Source: Planomicrobium sp. Y74
Lineage (GTDB): Bacteria > Bacillota > Bacilli > Bacillales_A > Planococcaceae
Direction: 5' to 3'
Assembly: GCF_003668635.1 (NCBI RefSeq)
Contig: NZ_RCWH01000004.1
Span: 310,001 to 374,000, forward strand
DNA: 64,000 nucleotides
Below, one piece after another: positions 53,606 through 61,013 of the stretch. Every line of letters begins with the position of its first letter. Position 1 is the stretch's first letter. The translations under genes and the position numbers were made by a program. The notes below the pieces were generated by a model. The model ran no database searches and was not told the DNA's origin. It saw only the letters and a program-made list of their open reading frames with translations.

Positions 53606-55119
53606 TACATACCACCGAACATGTTTTGCTGCATCCAAGCGCTTTGGGAATTCATCTGGCTCAGTGCTTTCTCCATTGCCGTGAATTGTTTCCAATAGCG
53701 GTCTTCGATCCGGGAGAGTTTATCCTGCCATTTGCTGATGTCTTGATCCATTTGTCTAAGTTTTTTCGACAAAGTACTATTGTCAACCGAACTAGTTGTA
53801 CTGCCAGCTTTGGTGCTGAGGTTTTTAACCACTGCATTTAGAGTGTCGTATACTCGTACTCCAATACCGTTACCCGTTGCATCTCTATTAGTGAATAAAG
53901 CCATCACTTCGTCTGGTTTGTTCGTTAAAACTTCGTTTAACTTTTTTTCATCTATAAACAGTTTGCCGCCTTCTGTGTAGTTCCCGGTATTTATACCGAT
54001 TTGCGACAATAAATTTATATTGCCCGGTGCTATTCCTTTAACTGAGTCCATAAAAGCTCTTCTCAAATCTTCCATCGCACTTTTTAACACAGGATCATTT
54101 CTAAGCAAACCGCTTCGGGCTTTCTCTTCCCATAATTCTATTTCATTTTCAGTCATATCTTTCTTTTGCTCATCCGACAAAGGTTGGAAATCTGGATATC
54201 TTTTTTCAACCAATTGTTTTTGAAGCGTTTCAATAGTTTCATTATATTTGTTAACAAAGTCTTTAATCATTTCCATAGGTTTTTCGGGGCTGGACTGAAT
54301 ATTCACAGTTGATTCTGCTCCAGCCTGTATAAGATTAACAATTACTCCGTTAACCGTTGTCTGATTTGTTTTCAAACCATTTATTTCAATACCATCAAAC
54401 CTTATTGCACCATCAGCAGCTCCAGTTGCAGTTGCTGAGGTTGCACTACTATTATTGATTATTCTATCGGCCAGTGCTGAATTCGCAGTTCCATCCGTAT
54501 TGGTGAAGTCCATAGTAAACGTTTGATCAGCGCCCATTCCTTTAGAAGCAATAAAAAATCTTGAAGTTGTATTATCAAAACTAGCTCTTAAAGCTGGAAC
54601 GGAAGCAGCGGATGCATCTTGAATTTTTTTAGCGACATCTGCAAATGTATCTGTCGCTGCAATATTGATATCAGTACTTAAGCCTGTAACTTTTATTTTG
54701 CCTTCTACACCTATCTGGTCCGTTGATTTTGCAGCTCGGGCTGGTACTACCGTTCCATCAGCTGAAGTTGTTTCGGGCAAAGTAATAGCTGCAGAGGAAT
54801 TTAATTTTGCAGCACTTGCTACGCTCGTTACTTGAACTTTGTAAGAACCGCTCATTGCATTAGCAGTAGTTGCAACTGTAAAACTGCTAGGGTTTGGCGA
54901 TGAGGCAGTATATGAGTTAAACGATGATTGAAGTCTAAAACTACTTGCACTCGTTCTTAAATTAGAAAGCGCTAAATTCGTTTTACGCAAAGCATCTTGC
55001 TGCCACTCCATAAAAGTTTTCTGCTGCATCAATTTATCTAAAGGCATCTTTTGAATTTTCATCATTTCTTTAACAATCGAATCTGTATCCATACCAGAAG
55101 CCAATCCGCCTATACGCAT
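53605..55119 (-). CDS. fliD: Flagellar filament cap protein FliD
   Basis: The 504-residue protein begins MRIGGLASGMDTDSIVKEMM and has the C-terminal coil region (LRQMDQDISKWQDKLSRIED, RYWKQFTAMEKAL) that inserts into the filament tip. It is the second gene of the sigma-D operon flaG-fliD-fliT-fliS. Confidence 0.95.
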   Translation of the reverse strand: MRIGGLASGMDTDSIVKEMMKIQKMPLDKLMQQKTFMEWQQDALRKTNLALSNLRTSASSFRLQSSFNSYTASSPNPSSFTVATTANAMSGSYKVQVTSVASAAKLNSSAAITLPETTSADGTVVPARAAKSTDQIGVEGKIKVTGLSTDINIAATDTFADVAKKIQDASAASVPALRASFDNTTSRFFIASKGMGADQTFTMDFTNTDGTANSALADRIINNSSATSATATGAADGAIRFDGIEINGLKTNQTTVNGVIVNLIQAGAESTVNIQSSPEKPMEMIKDFVNKYNETIETLQKQLVEKRYPDFQPLSDEQKKDMTENEIELWEEKARSGLLRNDPVLKSAMEDLRRAFMDSVKGIAPGNINLLSQIGINTGNYTEGGKLFIDEKKLNEVLTNKPDEVMALFTNRDATGNGIGVRVYDTLNAVVKNLSTKAGSTTSSVDNSTLSKKLRQMDQDISKWQDKLSRIEDRYWKQFTAMEKALSQMNSQSAWMQQNMFGGM

Positions 55120-55148
55120 TTAAATCACTCCGATTCTATATCATTCTT

Positions 55149-55502
55149 TTACTTTTTCTCATCTACGATTAATCCCATGAGCTCTGTCATCGACGCATAC
55201 ATATCAAGGAATTTTTTATTTGGAATTTCTTTTAAAACTTCGTCGGTTAAAGGGTTGATTACTTGCACATAATATTCATTCAAGTCTTCATGCAGTAAAA
55301 ACTTAACGGCCGTTGTTGTCGGCTCAAGAAATTCATTCATGCCTTCGATCCGGTTCTGCACCATCTCTTTAGTGATTTGTTCCTGATGAATTTCTTCTTG
55401 CGAATGAGTAGATTCAGTTTTCACTTGGATTTTAACTGGTTCAATAACCGCAGTTTCATTGCTTTTGAAAACTGGAATAACAGGTGTACTTTTCACTTCC
55501 AT
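55149..55502 (-). CDS. flaG: Flagellar protein FlaG
   Basis: The 117-residue protein has a variable N-terminus and the FlaG domain (AVKFLLHEDLNEYYVQVINP, then VLKEIPNKKFLDMYASMTEL). FlaG influences filament length in other bacteria. First gene after the sigma-D promoter at 55551. Confidence 0.93.
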   Translation of the reverse strand: MEVKSTPVIPVFKSNETAVIEPVKIQVKTESTHSQEEIHQEQITKEMVQNRIEGMNEFLEPTTTAVKFLLHEDLNEYYVQVINPLTDEVLKEIPNKKFLDMYASMTELMGLIVDEKK

Positions 55503-55550
55503 CGCTCTCTATCCCCTTGTCCCATCAATCTATATAATTGCCATACTTAT

Positions 55551-55577
55551 GTATCGGCAGAAAAAGAGATATTTTTA
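55551..55577 (-). promoter_or_regulatory. Sigma-D promoter of flaG-fliD-fliT-fliS
   Basis: On the minus strand TAAA (55574-55577), 15 bp, GCCGATAC (55551-55558). Confidence 0.93.
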
Positions 55578-55601
55578 GCATTTTTTATAATTATTACTGC
55601 A

Positions 55602-55638
55602 TAAAAAAATAAAACCGATGAATAGGAATCGGTTTTAT
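55602..55638 (-). terminator. Terminator of the glucosaminidase gene
   Basis: On the minus strand AAAACCGAT and ATCGGTTTT surround a short loop and are followed by a T-run; it lies directly after the stop and upstream of the flaG promoter. Confidence 0.88.
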
Positions 55639-56400
55639 CTACGTTAATTTATTCAATTGACGATTTACGCCTGTTACCCAATGATTATTGAGACCTGTTG
55701 GATCATTTCCTGCGCCAACCGGAGCATATTTCGCGCCGATAGCGGCAACTGTAGTCTTGCCTTGGTTCAAATAATTCTGACGGAGATTGCGGGCCATATC
55801 AAAAATGCTTTCTTCAACAGAATCATAGCTGCGGAGACCATTCTTGCCCATCATGCCCGCGATATTATTTTTCTCATTCGCAGCACGTGACGTACCGTTG
55901 CCGGTTTCATGGATGGCAATGGCCGACAGCAGGTTCGGATCCAGATCGTATTTCTTACCCGCATTGATGAAGTGGGCAGAAGTTCCGCTCAATTTGCCGC
56001 CTAATGTATTTTCAAGCTTAAGAAATTGAATCGGCTTGAAGCTTAAATCTGTTTTTAAATTCGGCACTGCAGGCTGTGCAACAGTTTCGGCAACTGCCGG
56101 AGCTGTTGAAGAAGGCAACGAAACAGAAATCGGCTTATAGGTATTATTCAATTGAGCCATCATCTGACTATTGTTCGAGCTAGCAGGAGAATTTAACGCT
56201 GCCAACATGGAAGAGCCCATTTCGCCTCCCTGCATCATGGAACTTAACAGGGTCATGAACATTGAGGTACTGTTGCCTGAAGCTTTCAAAGGGTTAGCAG
56301 AATTTCCTGGCTGATTCGCGGCTGATGAAGCCTGAGCCAATGAAGCCATTGTTGTATAGTAGAACCAATTTGAAGAAATCGGGCTCGTCACAGGAGTCAC
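55639..56400 (-). CDS. Glucosaminidase (FlgJ/LytG-type) domain protein
   Basis: The 253-residue protein has a low-complexity N-terminal half and a C-terminal mannosyl-glycoprotein endo-beta-N-acetylglucosaminidase-type domain. That domain has LSAIAIHETGNGTSRAANEK with NNIAGMMG, the catalytic Glu being in HETGNG. No Sec signal peptide is visible, so export by the flagellar apparatus, as for FlgJ, is plausible. GTG 56400 follows AAAAGG. Its position within the flagellar cluster suggests that it opens the wall for the rod or filament; it could also be a general autolysin. Confidence 0.8.
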   Translation of the reverse strand: MTPVTSPISSNWFYYTTMASLAQASSAANQPGNSANPLKASGNSTSMFMTLLSSMMQGGEMGSSMLAALNSPASSNNSQMMAQLNNTYKPISVSLPSSTAPAVAETVAQPAVPNLKTDLSFKPIQFLKLENTLGGKLSGTSAHFINAGKKYDLDPNLLSAIAIHETGNGTSRAANEKNNIAGMMGKNGLRSYDSVEESIFDMARNLRQNYLNQGKTTVAAIGAKYAPVGAGNDPTGLNNHWVTGVNRQLNKLT

Positions 56401-56571
56401 ACACCTTTTGTTAGTATAATCATGAATTTATCATACAGGAGAATGAGAAAAAAAAGAATAGGATTATTGTGACAATAAAAATTTTATCATTTAATTATTT
56501 GTAAATGACTTTTTCATTAAATATCCCCTTTAAAATTAGAACAATTCCTAATAAAGGATTACAATAAAGTG

Positions 56572-56583
56572 GAACGCACGTTC
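56572..56583. promoter_or_regulatory. Candidate LexA (DinR) box
   Basis: GAACGCACGTTC fits the Bacillus LexA consensus GAAC-N4-GTTC exactly. It lies 20 bp before the first ATG of the decayed homing endonuclease. It is a single short site, so chance occurrence is possible. Confidence 0.45.
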
Positions 56584-56602
56584 TTGAAAAGGGAGGTTTT
56601 GA

Positions 56603-57126
56603 ATGGAGATTTTCAAACTTTCAATTATAGCACAAAACGTTTTAATAGCAAGCATAATGGGTGATGGAGAAATCACAAAACTGTATCCCGGTTCCCGTCG
56701 GAGAAATAACAATTAACGGGCACATTTCAGTCCTCAGCAACTCGATTATCGAATCTGAAAGCTAAACTTATCGCCTCTTAGTTTCTACTTCAATAATGCC
56801 AAGTCTTATATCTTCTCACTTTCTCTTCCTTTACTTAATGAAGTTTCCTCATATCGTATTGGGTGTTTCTTCTGACTGCCCTTCAATGTTTTACAAAACC
56901 AATTGGAAAATTCGTTTTGAAAAAGAAGTAGAGAGATATAAAGTATCTTATCCAGAATACGAAGTGAGAGCCAGTTCATTTGAGCGTTCAAAAACTACTC
57001 AGATGCAGAGTGCAATTTAATAGTACTTTTGAAAAGCCAGGGACTTACAGATGGACAGCTTGCCGAAAAGCTCGGCCGAAGTTATTGGTCAGTGGTTTAT
57101 AAATGGAAAGAAATTAGGGAAAGATA
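56603..57126 (+). pseudogene. Decayed LAGLIDADG-type homing endonuclease
   Basis: From ATG 56603, after GGGAGG, one frame reads LIASIMGDGEITKLYPGSRR, then NNN, stop, RAHFSPQQLDYRI, stop, KLNLSPLSFYFNNAKSYIFS and LSLPLL. Apart from two nonsense codons this follows the LAGLIDADG family (GDGeITK, SRRxNNsYREHFspxQLdYRxWK). TAA stands where Tyr and TGA where Trp would be expected. A later frame (57000-57126) encodes LTDGQLAEKLGRSYWSVVYK, a helix-turn-helix C-terminus. The middle is shifted and shortened. A small intact frame inside (56796-57020) is only a shadow of this gene. Confidence 0.78.
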
Positions 57127-57149
57127 AATTTTATACATTGCTTTGCCGC

Positions 57150-57383
57150 TTAATGAAATTCAGTATGCTTTTGTTTTTCGAGTATATGATATTCCTGATT
57201 TAATATTTCCATGCGCTTACTCGAAGTTTCTCGTTCTTCTATTGACAATTCATTACCTGCTGCATACTCAGCAACCTTCTTCATTTCAAGGAGTTTACTT
57301 TCCATATCATCTAATATAGAAATTTGATTTTTCGACCATCGAAGCTGTGATTCAAGAAACTCTTTATACATTCTATCATCCAT
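57150..57383 (-). CDS. Small coiled-coil protein of unknown function
   Basis: This 77-residue charged helical protein (LESQLRWSKNQISILDDMES, then EERETSSKRMEILNQEYHIL) has a clear GAGGAG site 8 nt before ATG 57383. It follows yjfB by about 75 bp, across a terminator-like hairpin. I do not recognise the family. Position in the late flagellar region makes a motility role possible but unproven. Confidence 0.65.
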   Translation of the reverse strand: MDDRMYKEFLESQLRWSKNQISILDDMESKLLEMKKVAEYAAGNELSIEERETSSKRMEILNQEYHILEKQKHTEFH

Positions 57384-57407
57384 AAATTTTTCTCCTCTAT
57401 GTAAAAT

Positions 57408-57440
57408 GGAGCCTTGGATTATTCCCTGGCTCCTTTAACA
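57408..57440 (-). terminator. Terminator-like hairpin after yjfB
   Basis: GGAGCC and GGCTCC enclose a 14-base loop; on the minus strand ATTTTA follows. The tail is weak, so read-through into the next small gene is likely. Confidence 0.5.
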
Positions 57441-57457
57441 TCAATTTGCACTTATAA

Positions 57458-57634
57458 TTATCCTTTTAAATCAACCGTTCCACCAATATATGGCTGAACA
57501 GATTGCTCAAGCATTTTAACTACATCTTGACCACTGGACTCAGCTTGATCCATTGTCTTTTTCATTACTGACATAGTTGCTTCCTGCCGAATATTTGCTT
57601 GGCTTAGAACCATTGATAATGCTGCGATATCCAT
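57458..57634 (-). CDS. yjfB: YjfB family putative motility protein
   Basis: A 58-residue protein read from the reverse complement: MDIAALSMVLSQANIRQEAT at the start and VVKMLEQSVQPYIGGTVDLK near the end, the YjfB (PF14070) pattern. AAGGGAG lies 7 nt before ATG 57634. YjfB genes are sigma-D controlled or linked to flagella in Bacillus; function is unknown. It follows the flagellin terminator directly. Confidence 0.85.
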   Translation of the reverse strand: MDIAALSMVLSQANIRQEATMSVMKKTMDQAESSGQDVVKMLEQSVQPYIGGTVDLKG

Positions 57635-57652
57635 TTAGTATCTCCCTTATAG

Positions 57653-57678
57653 AAAAAGGAGCCTAAAATTAGGCTCCC
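57653..57678 (-). terminator. Flagellin terminator
   Basis: On the minus strand GGGAGCCTAATTTTAGGCTC closes a perfect stem followed by TTTTT, 15 nt beyond the second flagellin stop codon (57693). Its place after the intron and 3' exon shows that these belong to the flagellin transcript. Confidence 0.9.
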
Positions 57679-57692
57679 ATTTTCCCTTAAGA

Positions 57693-57737
57693 TTAACGTA
57701 GTAATTGAAGAACAGCTTGCGGCTGTTGGTTGGCTTG
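57693..57737 (-). CDS. hag: Alternative 3' exon of flagellin
   Basis: Downstream of the intron the minus strand reads QANQQPQAVLQLLR and a stop. This is the canonical flagellin C-terminus and repeats the ending already present before the intron (QSNQIPQAVLQLLR). Joining 58110 to 57737 restores MLAQANQQPQAVLQLLR in frame and gives 310 residues, the same length as the unspliced product. The 3' junction would follow a G, as required for group I splicing. Confidence 0.75.
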   Translation of the reverse strand, partial: QANQQPQAVLQLLR

Positions 57738-58109
57738 CTTTGCCGCTATGCCTTTCGATCATAGAATAGACTATATCTTCACCCTTAAAACTTAAGGGGC
57801 TGGGCACTTCGAATGGCGTTTGCCACCCTACGGATTTCATCGTCATAGCTTCTGCCTTAGACGGTCTATCCTAGTCGTTGAACCTTCTCCAGAGTTTCCT
57901 CACAGGAGCTTGGCTGCTGATTATCCATTGGTACATCCTCATCATTTTCAAACCGTGACGTCGACCGTTTCCAGTTACGCTGTGGTTGATGGGGCTTTAG
58001 GAAGTTCCAGCAATTCACCCAGTAATACTCTAACCCGTTACCCGGTTAGACGCCCTAAAATCAATTATCTCAACAATTGTAAAACTGCCTGAGGTATTTG
58101 ATTGGATTG
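57738..58109 (-). other. Group I intron (IA-type) at the 3' end of flagellin; boundaries tentative
   Basis: On the minus strand the conserved group I core appears in order: AATTGCTGGAACTTCCTAAA (P/Q region, 57993-58015), GGATAATCAGCAGCCAAGCT (57905-57926), GGTTCAACGACTA (R, 57872-57884) and GAAGATATAGTC (S, about 57769-57781), then a P9-like hairpin. This is typical of subgroup IA2. No endonuclease gene is inside it. The 5' boundary is uncertain: the core clearly starts after the flagellin stop (58065), but the coding logic favours a splice after U at 58110. I could not find a fully satisfactory P1 for that site. Confidence 0.88.
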
Positions 58110-58997
58110 AGCCAGCATTGCTTGTGATGCTTGAGAAAGAATTGAATTTCTAGTTTGTTCCATCATCTCTTTTGCCATGTCAACGTCTCTAATACGTGAT
58201 TCTGCTGCTGTTAGGTTTTGAGCTGATGTACCAAGGTTATTGATAGTATGCTCTAAACGATTTTGGTTTGCACCAAGCTTAGAACGTTCAGAAGAAACTT
58301 TCTCAATAGCATCGTTGATTGTTGTAATAGCTGCTGTTGCTGTTGCTGCATCTGTGCTAATATCCAACCCACCAGTAGTTGTAGCTGCTGCTCCAGCTAC
58401 GTCATCTGCTGTTCCTAGAGTTCCATCTGCACCAGCTGTAGTTGCTGTTGCTGCAGCATTCTCAGTTGCTGTTGCAGTTGTTGCTGATACCCCAAGAGAA
58501 AATGCATCCATAGCGCCAATTGACAAAGTCATCGTTTGGTTTTCATTAGCACCAATTTGGAAAGTAAGACCATTCCCTCCCTGACCATCAAGTAGGGTTT
58601 TAGTATTAAATTCAGTGTCATTAGCAATACGAGTGATTTCTTTTGCTAACTCGTCTACCTCTTTTTGTAATTCAGCACGATCTGTACCCGTGTTAGTGTC
58701 ATTGGCAGACTGTACCGCTAACTCACGCATACGCTGAAGAATATCATGAGTCTCATTTAAAGCACCTTCAGCAGTTTGCATCAGCGAGATGCCATCTTGA
58801 GCATTTGCAGAAGCTTGTTCCAATCCGCGAATCTGTCCGCGCATTTTTTCAGATATTGAAAGACCGGCTGCATCATCTTTAGCTCCATTAATGCGAAGAC
58901 CAGAAGACAATTTCTCCATGCTGTTTGCTTGAGCGTTATTTGCATTGCTCAACTGACGGTGAGTGTTTAAAGCTGTGATGTTGTGATTGATAATCAT
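58065..58997 (-). CDS. hag: Flagellin
   Basis: The 310-residue flagellin has the conserved N-terminal D0/D1 (INHNITALNTHRQLSNANNA; MEKLSSGLRINGAKDDAAGL), a variable Ala/Thr-rich centre (about residues 165-215) and the C-terminal D1/D0 (ESRIRDVDMAKEMMEQTRNS; QIPQAVLQLLR). It has a sigma-D promoter, a CsrA-type leader and a strong GGAGG site. The coordinates give the unspliced product. Removal of the intron would replace the last 14 codons by 57737-57693, changing only Ser to Ala and Ile to Gln. Confidence 0.95.
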   Translation of the reverse strand: MIINHNITALNTHRQLSNANNAQANSMEKLSSGLRINGAKDDAAGLSISEKMRGQIRGLEQASANAQDGISLMQTAEGALNETHDILQRMRELAVQSANDTNTGTDRAELQKEVDELAKEITRIANDTEFNTKTLLDGQGGNGLTFQIGANENQTMTLSIGAMDAFSLGVSATTATATENAAATATTAGADGTLGTADDVAGAAATTTGGLDISTDAATATAAITTINDAIEKVSSERSKLGANQNRLEHTINNLGTSAQNLTAAESRIRDVDMAKEMMEQTRNSILSQASQAMLAQSNQIPQAVLQLLR

Positions 58998-59006
58998 TGT
59001 GTATTA

Positions 59007-59065
59007 CCTCCGTGTAATGTTTTTTTGTTTTTTGCAAGGGTGTTCAAATCCGTTTGAACTTCCTT
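59007..59065 (-). promoter_or_regulatory. CsrA-binding leader of flagellin mRNA
   Basis: ACACGGAGG (59007-59015) overlaps the ribosome site, as in B. subtilis hag, and AAGGAAG (59059-59065) near the 5' end supplies a second GGA. CsrA bound here would block translation until FliW sequesters it. Inferred from similarity to the B. subtilis leader. Confidence 0.75.
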
Positions 59066-59074
59066 ACACTATCT

Positions 59075-59101
59075 TTATCGGAGGGCGTCAGAAAATGTTT
59101 A
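59075..59101 (-). promoter_or_regulatory. Sigma-D promoter of flagellin
   Basis: On the minus strand TAAA (59098-59101), 15 bp, TCCGATAA (59075-59082). Confidence 0.92.
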
Positions 59102-59148
59102 GCGTTTTTTTAATTTATTTTCGAAAAACTTTTATTTTCTTTTGGAAA

Positions 59149-59176
59149 CAGAAAAAAGCTGGCATCTCTGCAGGCT
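59149..59176 (-). terminator. Weak terminator after csrA
   Basis: On the minus strand AAGCCTG pairs imperfectly with CCAGCTT and is followed by TTTTTT just after the csrA stop. Confidence 0.5.
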
Positions 59177-59182
59177 TCTTCA

Positions 59183-59404
59183 TCACTTTTTCATCTTCAA
59201 AAAATCCCCGATATCAATCACATTTGACATTGCCTTCTTATTCTCGTCCTGAATCTCCAAGTAAACTTCTTTCCGATGGATCGTGATATGCTTGGGCGCT
59301 TCAATCCCAAGTTTCACTGTTTCCCCTTCGACGCTTGTAACGATGATTTCGATTTGATCATCAATGATGATAGATTCGCCTTTTTTACGTCCGAGTACGA
59401 GCAT
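59183..59404 (-). CDS. csrA: Translational regulator CsrA
   Basis: The 73-residue protein begins [20 protein letters not shown] and has [21 protein letters not shown], the RNA-binding CsrA fold. It represses flagellin translation by binding the hag leader. It starts 3 nt after fliW ends. Downstream of it lies the flagellin promoter. Confidence 0.97.
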   Translation of the reverse strand: MLVLGRKKGESIIIDDQIEIIVTSVEGETVKLGIEAPKHITIHRKEVYLEIQDENKKAMSNVIDIGDFLKMKK

Positions 59405-59407
59405 CGC

Positions 59408-59854
59408 TTACACCTTCCTTGCTTCAGCTTGGAATAGCGGCTGCTTGATTTCGTAGGTTTTATTGTCCAGCACAGTTTGCATGCCGAGCTGCTTTCTATT
59501 GTTGATGACGAGCGGCGCTTTCAGGTTGGTCGTCGCATGTTGCATTTCGCCGGACACGGTCACCGTTGTCAGCACCAGCGCGTCGGATGGATCTTCGAGC
59601 TCGAGGCGTTCGACGGTCTGGTCAGCAATTTTAACGTCATAGTCCTGGAAGAATGAAAACGGATCGACTAGGAAAAAGCTGATGTCTTCCGCTTCCAGCG
59701 ACTGCAGGAAGAAAAATGGCGTTTCTTCTTTTGTGTCGGCCGGGATCAATACGTATTTCTGGTATTCGTCAAAGCCGGGAATTCCTCGAGTAAATGTGAT
59801 GACACTTGAGTCTGCTACTTCTATTTCACCGAAACGGGTCGTTTGGAATTTCAT
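59408..59854 (-). CDS. fliW: Flagellar assembly factor FliW
   Basis: The 148-residue protein has FGEIEVADSSVITFTRGIPG, FFFLQSLEAEDISFFLVDPF and TTNLKAPLVINNRKQLGMQT, the FliW pattern. FliW binds both flagellin and CsrA, so free flagellin releases CsrA inhibition in a feedback loop. GAGGAG precedes ATG 59854. Confidence 0.97.
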   Translation of the reverse strand: MKFQTTRFGEIEVADSSVITFTRGIPGFDEYQKYVLIPADTKEETPFFFLQSLEAEDISFFLVDPFSFFQDYDVKIADQTVERLELEDPSDALVLTTVTVSGEMQHATTNLKAPLVINNRKQLGMQTVLDNKTYEIKQPLFQAEARKV

Positions 59855-60251
59855 TTTGGGTTCTCCTCATTTCTGTTCATGATGCGTTATTGTTAGTTCT
59901 TATTTTTGCACATAATGGAATGATTAAACAGTAATTTTTTGCGCTAGTGCTGAAATCCCTATGCATTATTCAGGTACTACAATAAAAATTATAGAAAATC
60001 ATATTTTTTATTGGATGCCTTTCTCGTTTTTTTCCTCAAAAAGAAAGAAAAAGCCTTCACTTAAGATTTATTTTGTTTAAAAGACATAAAATCACCAAAA
60101 ATATTATCATTACTGAGTCTTTTTACTATTTTTCCAAAAACTCTCTCTGAGCTTATCTGCACTTGTAGCTCTAGAGCTCGAGACGTATATTCAGTCTATA
60201 TAGATAAAATATTCAAAATATTTAATTTTTATAAAAGGGAGGAATGAGGTT

Positions 60252-61013
60252 ATGAAAAAGAATTTTGTACTTGCCACGTTGCTTTTAGGAATTTTGCTTA
60301 ATGGTTGGGCAATCGCTTTTCTGGAGTTGCCGTTTTATCAGACAGTGCTCGTACTTGCCGGTATATCCATTCTAGTAATGACTGCTGTGCAGGAAAGATT
60401 CATCTTTTTGTATGCCATCACCGTCGCCCTTTCCTACGGCGTCTTTCTGACGATTTATGCTTTCGCCAACCAGCAATCATCCCAGACGCAGCTCTTGTAT
60501 ATGTACGGGCATCTGTTGCTGACGAGTTTCCTTCTATTGTATTGGATCCTGATGAATGTCATTAAAAAAATTGGTTATGAAAATAACGATTTAAAACATG
60601 AGGTTCGGCTGCTGCAAAAATACAAAGGTGTGACCAAACTGCTGACACTTCCGGAATTTCATGAGCAGGCACAATGGCTGCTGAAATCGAAGGAACGGAA
60701 TAAAGAAGAAGCCTGGTTCGTAAAGATTTCCATCACCTTTCCCAATAAACGCGTAAAAGTAAATCTGCAGGAAGAGTTCGAACGCTTGGCGTTACAGAGC
60801 ATCCGCCAAAAATTCGACTTGGCGACAGGCGATATGGGCGCCATTTACCTTCTATTAAAGAATACACATTCCGAAGGGGTACAAATCGTATTGGACCGTT
60901 TCAGGGAAAAGGTCCAGGCTGAAATCAATTTGTCAGACTCTCCTTATGCCACCGCCATCGAGCAGGTAACAGACGTTGAGCATCTTGCCGGGTTGATGGG
61001 GAAACCGTTATGA
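60252..61013 (+). CDS. ydaK: Membrane protein with degenerate GGDEF domain (YdaK/PssE-like c-di-GMP receptor)
   Basis: The 253-residue protein has four hydrophobic helices (residues 5-110), a short coil and a cytoplasmic domain (about 125-250) with GGDEF-domain features: LLTLPEFHEQ and the FDLATGDMGAIYLLL segment. At residues 193-197 GDMGA stands where GG(D/E)EF should be, so cyclase activity is unlikely. B. subtilis YdaK and Listeria PssE are degenerate GGDEF receptors that switch on neighbouring polysaccharide synthases. The inhibitory-site pattern is imperfect here (R185 to D189, spacing RxxxD), so ligand binding is not certain. Its stop overlaps the synthase start by 4 nt. Confidence 0.72.
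   Translation: MKKNFVLATLLLGILLNGWAIAFLELPFYQTVLVLAGISILVMTAVQERFIFLYAITVALSYGVFLTIYAFANQQSSQTQLLYMYGHLLLTSFLLLYWILMNVIKKIGYENNDLKHEVRLLQKYKGVTKLLTLPEFHEQAQWLLKSKERNKEEAWFVKISITFPNKRVKVNLQEEFERLALQSIRQKFDLATGDMGAIYLLLKNTHSEGVQIVLDRFREKVQAEINLSDSPYATAIEQVTDVEHLAGLMGKPL

Noticed and set aside
56796-57020. 74-residue plus-strand ORF
   Set aside because: It overlaps the broken LAGLIDADG gene in a shifted frame and has no ribosome site; it is a by-product of the decay.
57604-57846. 80-residue minus-strand frame across the intron and the YjfB start
   Set aside because: It overlaps the intron core, the flagellin 3' exon in another frame and the start of yjfB, and it resembles no protein.
59855-60251. 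Riboswitch or small gene in the 400-bp gap before ydaK
   Set aside because: The stretch is AT-rich, with no aptamer motif, no good ORF and no convincing terminator; only a promoter and the GGGAGG site of ydaK can be supposed.
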